From Rariloculus sp965263005 (lineage in GTDB: Bacteria; Pseudomonadota; Gammaproteobacteria; Steroidobacterales; Rariloculaceae), in the NCBI RefSeq assembly GCF_965263005.1, contig NZ_OZ253579.1:1550001-1614000 (forward strand): a DNA stretch of 64,000 bases, given 5' to 3'. Shown one piece after another: positions 58,548 to 64,000 of this stretch. A model generated the notes under the pieces. The model was given only the letters and a program-made list of their open reading frames with translations. It searched no databases and was not told where the DNA came from. The first letter of the stretch is position 1; each line of letters starts with the position of its first letter. A program made the translations under genes and the position numbers.

Positions 58548-59798
58548 CTAATGCGCCACCGCCGCGGCGCCGTGCTCATCGATGAGCGCACCCGAGGCGA
58601 AGCGGTCCAGGCTGAAGGGAGCGTTGAGTTCGTGGGGCTCGTCGTGGGCGATCGTGTGTGCAAACACCCAGCCGGAACCCGGGGTCGCCTTGAAGCCGCC
58701 GGTGCCCCAGCCACAATTGAAGTAAAGGCCATCCACCGGCGTTTTCGACACGATCGGACACGCGTCCGGGCAGATATCGACGGTGCCTCCCCAGAGCCTG
58801 AGCATGCGCACGCGGCTGAACATCGGAAACAGTTCGATGATCGCCTGCATCGTATGCTCGATGATCGGGAAGCTGCCGCGCTGGCCGTAGCCGTTATACG
58901 CGTCGATGCCGGCGCCGATCACGAGCTCGCCCTTGTCGGACTGGCTGATGTAGCCATGCACCGCGCCGGACATGACCACCGTGTCGAGCACCGGCTTGAT
59001 GGGCTCGGACACGAACGCCTGCAAGGGATGGCTCTCGATCGGCAGGCGGAGATCCGCCATTTTCGCGAGCACGCTCGCGTGGCCGGCAACCACGACGCCG
59101 ACGCGATCCGCCGCGATCGGGCCGCGAGTGGTCCGCACGCCCATGGTCTTGCCTCCGCGGACATCGATGCCCGTGACCTCGCACTGTTCGATAATGTCGA
59201 CGCCGAGCGCGTCCGCGGCCCGCGCGAAGCCCCACGCGACGGCGTCGTGGCGCGCCACGCCGGCACGGCGCTGCAGCGACGCACCGAGTATGGGATAACG
59301 CGCGCCCGGCGAGGTGTTGATGTACGGAATCGCCTTCTTGATCCCGGCCGCGCCGATCACCTCGGCGTCGATCCCGTTGAGCCGGTTGGCGTTGACGCGC
59401 CGCTCGATGTCCCGCATGTCCTGCAGCGTGTGGCCGAGGTTGTAGACGCCGCGCTGGCTGAACATGACGTTGTAATTCAGGTCCTGGCTCAGTCCCTCCC
59501 AGAGCTGCATCGACTTCTCGTACAGCAGCGACGCTTCGGTCCACAGGTAGTTGGAGCGAACGATGGTTGTATTGCGCCCGGTGTTGCCCCCGCCGACCCA
59601 GCCCCTCTCGAGGACGGCGACGTTTCTGATGCCGTGGTCCCTGGCCAGGTAGTAGGCGGTCGCGAGACCGTGACCGCCGCCGCCGACGATGACCGCGTCG
59701 TAGCTTTTTTTCGGTTCGGGACTGCGCCACGCTTCGCGCCAGTTCCTGTTGTAGTTGAGCGCGTTGCGCACAAGGCTCAGTGCCGAGTATCTGTTCAT
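58548..59798 (-). CDS. soxB: Sarcosine oxidase beta subunit SoxB
   Basis: The 416-residue flavoprotein has the FAD-binding dinucleotide motif AVIVGGGGHGLATAYYLARD, RGWVGGGNTGRNTTIVRSNY, and the His of ARHDAVAWGFARAAD that in heterotetrameric sarcosine oxidase carries covalent FMN. The tail NCGWGTGGFKATPGSG is typical. It contains the sarcosine-oxidising FAD site. First gene of the soxBDAG set, 59 bases after the dehydrogenase gene. Confidence 0.95.
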   Translation of the reverse strand: MNRYSALSLVRNALNYNRNWREAWRSPEPKKSYDAVIVGGGGHGLATAYYLARDHGIRNVAVLERGWVGGGNTGRNTTIVRSNYLWTEASLLYEKSMQLWEGLSQDLNYNVMFSQRGVYNLGHTLQDMRDIERRVNANRLNGIDAEVIGAAGIKKAIPYINTSPGARYPILGASLQRRAGVARHDAVAWGFARAADALGVDIIEQCEVTGIDVRGGKTMGVRTTRGPIAADRVGVVVAGHASVLAKMADLRLPIESHPLQAFVSEPIKPVLDTVVMSGAVHGYISQSDKGELVIGAGIDAYNGYGQRGSFPIIEHTMQAIIELFPMFSRVRMLRLWGGTVDICPDACPIVSKTPVDGLYFNCGWGTGGFKATPGSGWVFAHTIAHDEPHELNAPFSLDRFASGALIDEHGAAAVAH

Positions 59799-59857
59799 GC
59801 CCTCACAACCTGTGGTCCTGGCGATGGCGGTCGCGGCGATCGACGCGCCGGCGGCCT

Positions 59858-62314
59858 CTACCCGTTGGCCCCATTGACGTCGCGCAACCGTTCGTTGGCC
59901 GGGTCGAACGGGCTGTCGGGGATGACCGTCGCCGGGAAAGTCCTGTCGAGAATCTCGATCCCGACTTCGGCGCCCGGGACCGCAAGGTCCGGGGGCAGCA
60001 TGCCCAGCGCCAGCGATTTGCCCGTGCGGAAACCGTAATTGCCGCTGGTCGCGCGGCCGACCGTTTCACCGTCCTTGAGCAGCGCGTTGTTGCCGAGCGC
60101 GTCGGCGTCCTCGACGTCGTGGACCTCGAGCGCGACGAGCAGGTTCTTCAGTTCCGCCTGCCTTGACGCCAGCAGGCCGTCGCGTCCGAGAAAGTCACCC
60201 TTGGCGAGATTGATGAAGCGATCCAACGCCGATTCGAAAGCCGAATACTCGATCGACAGTTCCGTGCCGACCAGCCGGTAGGATTTCTCCATGCGCATGG
60301 AGTCCATGGCGCGAATTCCGAACGGTGCGAGGCCCAGGTCTTCGCCGGCTTCGAACAGCGCATCGAAGATGTGATTCTGGTACTCGATCGGGTGGTGCAA
60401 TTCCCAGCCGAGTTCGCCTACAAAGTTCACGCGCATGGCGTTGACCGGCGCCGACCCGACCACGATATCGCGGGCCGTCAACCAGCCGAACGCCTGGCTC
60501 GACAGGTCGGCGCGCGTCACACGCGACAGCAGCTCCCTTGCCTTGGGGCCGGCCACGACCAGCACGCCGGTCGCACTCGTCAGGGGCGTGAACTGCACCG
60601 ACCCGTTCCGCGGCATGTACTTGCGCAGGTAGTCGTGGTCGAGCCGCTGAAAGGCGCCGGCCGACACGAGGTAGAAGGAATCGCTCGACTCGCGCAGGAT
60701 CGTGAACTCCGAATGCACGCCGCCATTGCGGTTCAGGGCGTGTGCCAGGCACAGGCGCCCGACCTGCTTCGGCGCGCTGTTGGCGACGAACCCGTTGAGA
60801 AAATCTTCCGCGCCCGGGCCGGATACACGGCACTTGGCGAACGCGGTCATGTCGAGCAGGCCGACATTGTGCGTGACGTTGTCGACTTCCCCGCGAACCG
60901 CCTCGAACCAGCGCGAGCGGCGGAACGACCAGTCGTCTTCCTGCGGCATGCCGCCGGTGGCAAAGAAATTGGGCCGCTCCCACCCGAACTTTTGCCCGAA
61001 GACGGCGCCGCGCGCCTTCATGCGCTCGTAGCACGGTGCGGTGCGCAACGGACGCGCGGCGGGGCGCTCCTCGTCCGGGTAATGGATGACGAACACGTGC
61101 GCGTACGCCTCCTCGGTCTTCTCGACCAGGTAGTCTCTGGTCGCGTACTCGCCGAAGCGGCGCGGCTCGACCCCCAGCATGTCGATGGTCGGCTCTCCAT
61201 CGACGATCCACTCGGCGAGTTGCCAGCCGGCGCCGCCCGCCGCCGTGATCCCGAAGCTGTGCCCCTCGGACAGCCAGAAATTGTCGATGCCCCACGCCGG
61301 CCCGATGATCGGGTTGCCGTCCGGCGTGTAGGCGATGGCGCCATTGTAGACTTGCCTGATCCCGACTTCGGCAAACGCCGGCACCCGCGCCATCGCGGCC
61401 TCGATGTGCGGCAGGAGGCGGTCGATGTCTTCCTGGAACAACTCGTACTCGGCCGCGGGATCCGGGCCGTCGACGTAACAGCACGGTGCGTCCCTTTCGT
61501 AGGGACCGAGGATGAAGCCGCTGTTTTCCTCGCGCAGGTACCACGAGCCGTCCGATTCGCGCAGCACGCCGAGTTCGGGCAGGCCCTTGCGCTTGCGTTC
61601 CTGCAGGTCGGGATGCGGTTCGGTGACGATGTACTGGTGCTCCACCGGCATCACGGGGATGTCGAGTCCCACCATCTCGCCGGTCTGGCGGGCGTAATTC
61701 CCGGTCGCCGAGACCACGTGATCGCAGGTGATATCGCCCTTTTCCGTGTGCACTACCCAGCCGCCGGAGGTCGCCTGGGCGATCCCGACCACCGCGGTGT
61801 TGCGGTAAATTGCGGCGCCGCGCGCCCGGGCGCCCTTGGCCAGCGCCTGGGTCAGGTCGGCGGGCTGGATGTAGCCGTCTGCCGGATGAAAGATGCCGCC
61901 GACCAATCCGTCGACGCTGCACAGCGGCCAGAGCGCCTTGATCTCGGCCGGCGTCAGGAAGCGCACGTCGACCCCGATGGTTTTCGCTGTCGCCGCGTAT
62001 TGATAGTACTCGTCCATGCGATCGCGGTTCATGGCCAGCCGCAGGTTACCGACCCGGCTGAACCCGACCCGCTGCCCTGTCTCCTTCTCGAGTTGCTGGT
62101 AGAGGTTGACCGAATACTTGTGTACCTGGCCCACCGAGTAACTCATGTTGAACAACGGCAGCAGACCCGCAGCGTGCCAGGTCGAGCCCGACGTGAGCTC
62201 GCCTTTCTCGACCAGCACGACATCATCGCCCCAGCCCTTTCTGGCCAGGTGATACAAAGTGCCGGCGCCGACAACTCCGCCTCCGATGACGACAACTCTT
62301 GCCCGCGTTTTCAT
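59858..62314 (-). CDS. Dimethylglycine/sarcosine dehydrogenase-like FAD-GcvT protein
   Basis: From ATG 62314 (MKTRARVVVIGGGVVGAGTL) the product is 818 residues. The N-terminal DAO domain has SGSTWHAAGLLP with the His that carries covalent FAD in DMGDH/SARDH. The C-terminal half is a GcvT-type domain (NHVGLLDMTAFAKCRVSGPG-like NVGLLDMTAFAK, RAMDSMRMEKSYRLVGTELS) that moves the C1 unit to tetrahydrofolate. It would oxidise dimethylglycine to sarcosine, or sarcosine to glycine, just upstream of soxBDAG. The start lies 15 bases after the HD-domain gene, so one transcript is expected. Confidence 0.9.
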   Translation of the reverse strand: MKTRARVVVIGGGVVGAGTLYHLARKGWGDDVVLVEKGELTSGSTWHAAGLLPLFNMSYSVGQVHKYSVNLYQQLEKETGQRVGFSRVGNLRLAMNRDRMDEYYQYAATAKTIGVDVRFLTPAEIKALWPLCSVDGLVGGIFHPADGYIQPADLTQALAKGARARGAAIYRNTAVVGIAQATSGGWVVHTEKGDITCDHVVSATGNYARQTGEMVGLDIPVMPVEHQYIVTEPHPDLQERKRKGLPELGVLRESDGSWYLREENSGFILGPYERDAPCCYVDGPDPAAEYELFQEDIDRLLPHIEAAMARVPAFAEVGIRQVYNGAIAYTPDGNPIIGPAWGIDNFWLSEGHSFGITAAGGAGWQLAEWIVDGEPTIDMLGVEPRRFGEYATRDYLVEKTEEAYAHVFVIHYPDEERPAARPLRTAPCYERMKARGAVFGQKFGWERPNFFATGGMPQEDDWSFRRSRWFEAVRGEVDNVTHNVGLLDMTAFAKCRVSGPGAEDFLNGFVANSAPKQVGRLCLAHALNRNGGVHSEFTILRESSDSFYLVSAGAFQRLDHDYLRKYMPRNGSVQFTPLTSATGVLVVAGPKARELLSRVTRADLSSQAFGWLTARDIVVGSAPVNAMRVNFVGELGWELHHPIEYQNHIFDALFEAGEDLGLAPFGIRAMDSMRMEKSYRLVGTELSIEYSAFESALDRFINLAKGDFLGRDGLLASRQAELKNLLVALEVHDVEDADALGNNALLKDGETVGRATSGNYGFRTGKSLALGMLPPDLAVPGAEVGIEILDRTFPATVIPDSPFDPANERLRDVNGANG

Positions 62315-62330
62315 CGCTTGGGAGCCCGGC

Positions 62331-62906
62331 TCAGAGCATTCGCCGCGGCGGACGCGCGAACAAGTCACGCACAAGCGGCTCGTAGTGTTGGAGTGAATGC
62401 GTCTTGTACGCGGGATCGAACGACACCTGGTCCCAGCGGGCGCAGAACTCGACACATGCCTCGTAGTGCTCGTGGTCGCGATAGCGGTCGCGGGCGTTGC
62501 GGTCCTCGCCGTAATGGTGCAGCCAGTAGTAGCCCTGGAACACGCCGTGGTGCTTGACGATCCAGTGATTTTTTTCGCTCACGTACGGGGCGAGCAACGC
62601 AGCGGCCGCCTCGGAGTGATTGCGTGGCGAGACAACGTCGCCGATGTCGTGCAGCAGCGCGCACGCGATGGTTTCGTCGTCCGCACCGTCGCGCTCCGCG
62701 CGTGTCGCCGTCTGCAGCGCATGCTCGAGACGGCTGATCGGGTACGGCGAATCATCGTCCATGGAGCGTAGCCAGGTCAGGACCCGGTCAGTGAGCCTGG
62801 CCGCGTTCATAGCGTCATGAGCGGCCACCAGGTCGTAGTCCTCGCGCGCGCCGCGATCCATTGCCGTGAATGATACAACCCGCGACCGGTTGATCTCCGA
62901 CACCAT
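62331..62906 (-). CDS. HD-domain protein, possible diiron HD oxygenase
   Basis: The 191-residue protein is an HD-fold protein. Putative metal ligands are His in ISRLEHALQTA, the pair in ACALLHDIGD, His in SPRNHSEAAAALL, His in WIVKHHGVFQGYYW and Asp in FCARWDQVSFD. The set and spacing resemble the six-ligand pattern of mixed-valent diiron HD oxygenases (PhnZ, TmpB, MIOX) more than simple HD phosphohydrolases. If so, it might oxidise a methylated-amine or phosphonate substrate feeding the locus. It overlaps the ASKHA gene by one base (TGATG). A phosphohydrolase role cannot be excluded. Confidence 0.72.
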   Translation of the reverse strand: MVSEINRSRVVSFTAMDRGAREDYDLVAAHDAMNAARLTDRVLTWLRSMDDDSPYPISRLEHALQTATRAERDGADDETIACALLHDIGDVVSPRNHSEAAAALLAPYVSEKNHWIVKHHGVFQGYYWLHHYGEDRNARDRYRDHEHYEACVEFCARWDQVSFDPAYKTHSLQHYEPLVRDLFARPPRRML

Positions 62907-64000
62907 CAGATCGTCCTCCTGCGTCGCCGCCGGCCGGTGCCGATGCTGGCGGAAACCGGCTTGGTCGTTGGCTTGCCAACCACTGAGAACAGTTTCGGAA
63001 AGGGATCTCGCTTGTTCGGAATCGCCATGGCGTTCACGAAATAATCCTGGAACTTCGGCTCCACCGCCGTCTCGATCTTCTCGATACTGCGTACCGCGGC
63101 CTCGATCTCCCCGCGGGCAGGCACGTTCAGCAATGCGATCATCGCCCCCATCCCCGCCGCGTTGCCGGCCGACTCAACCCTGTTGAGGTCGCAGTCGGGA
63201 ATCAGCCCCAGAACCATCGCGTATTTCGGATCGATGTGGGAACCGAACGCGCCGGCAAGCCGAATGCGATCGATCCTGTCAATGCCAGCCCGGTCCTGCA
63301 GCAACCTGATGCCCGCGTACAGCGCCGCCTTGGCGAGCTGTACCTGGCGCACGTCGTTCTGCGTGACGACGATTCGCTGCGGGCCATCGTGCAGGAGATA
63401 CGAGAAGGTGCGGCCTTCGGCGAGGATACGTTTGCTCCGGGTCGCCAGCGAACCGTCGACGACCCCGTCCTCGTTGATGATTCCGGCCAGATACATCTCC
63501 GCGATGACCTCGATGATTCCTGACCCGCAGATGCCCGTCACTCCGAACGCCCGCATCTGGGCGTCGAACCCCGGGTTGTCCGACCACAGATCGGAACCGA
63601 TGACGCTGTAGCGCGGCTCAAGGCTCCCCGGATCGATGCGCACACGCTCGATGGCGCCGGGCGAGGCGCGCTGGCCGCCGGAAATCTGCGCGCCTTCGAA
63701 CGCGGGACCGGTCGGACTTGAGCAGGCAAGCAGCCGGTCGCGGTTGCCGAGCACGATCTCCGCGTTGGTGCCCACGTCAACGACCAGCGAGACCTCATCC
63801 AGCAGGTGCGGCTCCTCGGCGAGCACCATCCCGGCCGCGTCGGCTCCCACGTGCCCGGCGACGCACGGCAGGATGTATACGCTTGCGCCCGGATTGATCC
63901 CGACGCCGATGTCGCGCGCCTTGAGGTCGAGCGCGGTATCGACGGCCAGCGCGAAGGGGGCGCCGCCGAGTTCGCGCGGATCCAACCCCAGGAACAGGTG
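62906..64000 (-). CDS. ASKHA-domain (DUF4445) protein, corrinoid-activator-like, partial (5' end outside window)
   Basis: The frame is open to the right edge (…HLFLGLDPRELGG), so the N-terminus, often a 2Fe-2S domain, lies outside. The visible 364 residues are an ASKHA ATPase: LVVDVGTNAEIVLGNRDR, SSPTGPAFEGAQISGG, GICGSGIIEVIAEMY and LAGAFGSHIDPKY. RamA/AcsV-type relatives reactivate corrinoid cofactors by ATP-driven reduction. In such loci they serve cobalamin-dependent MttB-type methyltransferases that demethylate glycine betaine or similar compounds. That partner would be expected to the right of this window. Confidence 0.85.
   Translation of the reverse strand, partial: HLFLGLDPRELGGAPFALAVDTALDLKARDIGVGINPGASVYILPCVAGHVGADAAGMVLAEEPHLLDEVSLVVDVGTNAEIVLGNRDRLLACSSPTGPAFEGAQISGGQRASPGAIERVRIDPGSLEPRYSVIGSDLWSDNPGFDAQMRAFGVTGICGSGIIEVIAEMYLAGIINEDGVVDGSLATRSKRILAEGRTFSYLLHDGPQRIVVTQNDVRQVQLAKAALYAGIRLLQDRAGIDRIDRIRLAGAFGSHIDPKYAMVLGLIPDCDLNRVESAGNAAGMGAMIALLNVPARGEIEAAVRSIEKIETAVEPKFQDYFVNAMAIPNKRDPFPKLFSVVGKPTTKPVSASIGTGRRRRRRTI

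Overview
The window is GC-rich, densely packed proteobacterial chromosome with many 1-10 base start/stop overlaps. The gene content (protocatechuate 4,5-cleavage genes, heterotetrameric sarcosine oxidase, modBC, folE, ubiX, otsBA, autotransporter barrel, Wzx-type polysaccharide locus) points to a Gram-negative bacterium, probably an alpha- or gammaproteobacterium. The genus cannot be read from the sequence. Animal-type extracellular domains (FN3, cadherin-like, Calx-beta, spondin N), Fic proteins, many toxin-antitoxin scraps and methylated-amine catabolism would suit a host-associated, for example sponge- or coral-associated, lifestyle. That is inference only.

Layout. 1-2.1 kb: end of an aromatic aminotransferase and an MFS exporter. 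2.3-3.4 kb: a lower-GC insert with an MT-A70 DNA methyltransferase and a broken BglII-family endonuclease. 3.5-9.8 kb: protocatechuate 4,5-cleavage (ligC-ligI on +, ligA-ligB-tesB on -, an aldehyde dehydrogenase and an internally deleted PrpF/GalD-like gene). 9.9-11.6 kb: modB-modC without modA. 11.7-11.8 kb: a 163-bp nested inverted repeat. 11.9-18.4 kb: ubiX, folE, and an overlapping run otsB-GH15-otsA-xdhC.

18.4-23.0 kb is a mobile scrap yard: a GNAT stub, an intact higB with a higA-ImmA fusion, an IS3 remnant, a possible TIR stub, a Fic C-terminus, a second ImmA copy in inverted orientation fused to a transposase tail, and an AbiE pair whose toxin has lost its middle. 23.0-37.1 kb is one 4,688-residue predicted autotransporter adhesin with seven tandem 275/276-residue units and a spondin-N-like domain. 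A stranded cadherin fragment lies just upstream of its signal peptide.

37.7-47.8 kb is a surface-polysaccharide locus (priming sugar transferase, three glycosyltransferases, Wzy/WaaL-type ligase-polymerase, Wzx flippase, two sulfotransferases, a galE stub), suggesting a sulfated glycan. 48.4-52.3 kb is a second patchwork: a YefM stub with intact operator, an intact Fic protein, an intact AAA/DUF4143 ATPase with palindromic operator, a HicB stub, a YgiT-type protein, a decapitated DUF4258 toxin and an Opp/Dpp ATPase remnant.

52.4-64.0 kb is a minus-strand C1/methylated-glycine locus. It reads, in transcription order, an ASKHA/DUF4445 corrinoid-activator-like protein (running off the edge), an HD-domain protein with a possible diiron-oxygenase ligand set, a dimethylglycine/sarcosine dehydrogenase-like flavoprotein, soxB-soxD-soxA-soxG, a GlxA-type AraC regulator and a class II aldolase. 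Together these would take glycine betaine-like compounds through dimethylglycine and sarcosine toward glycine.
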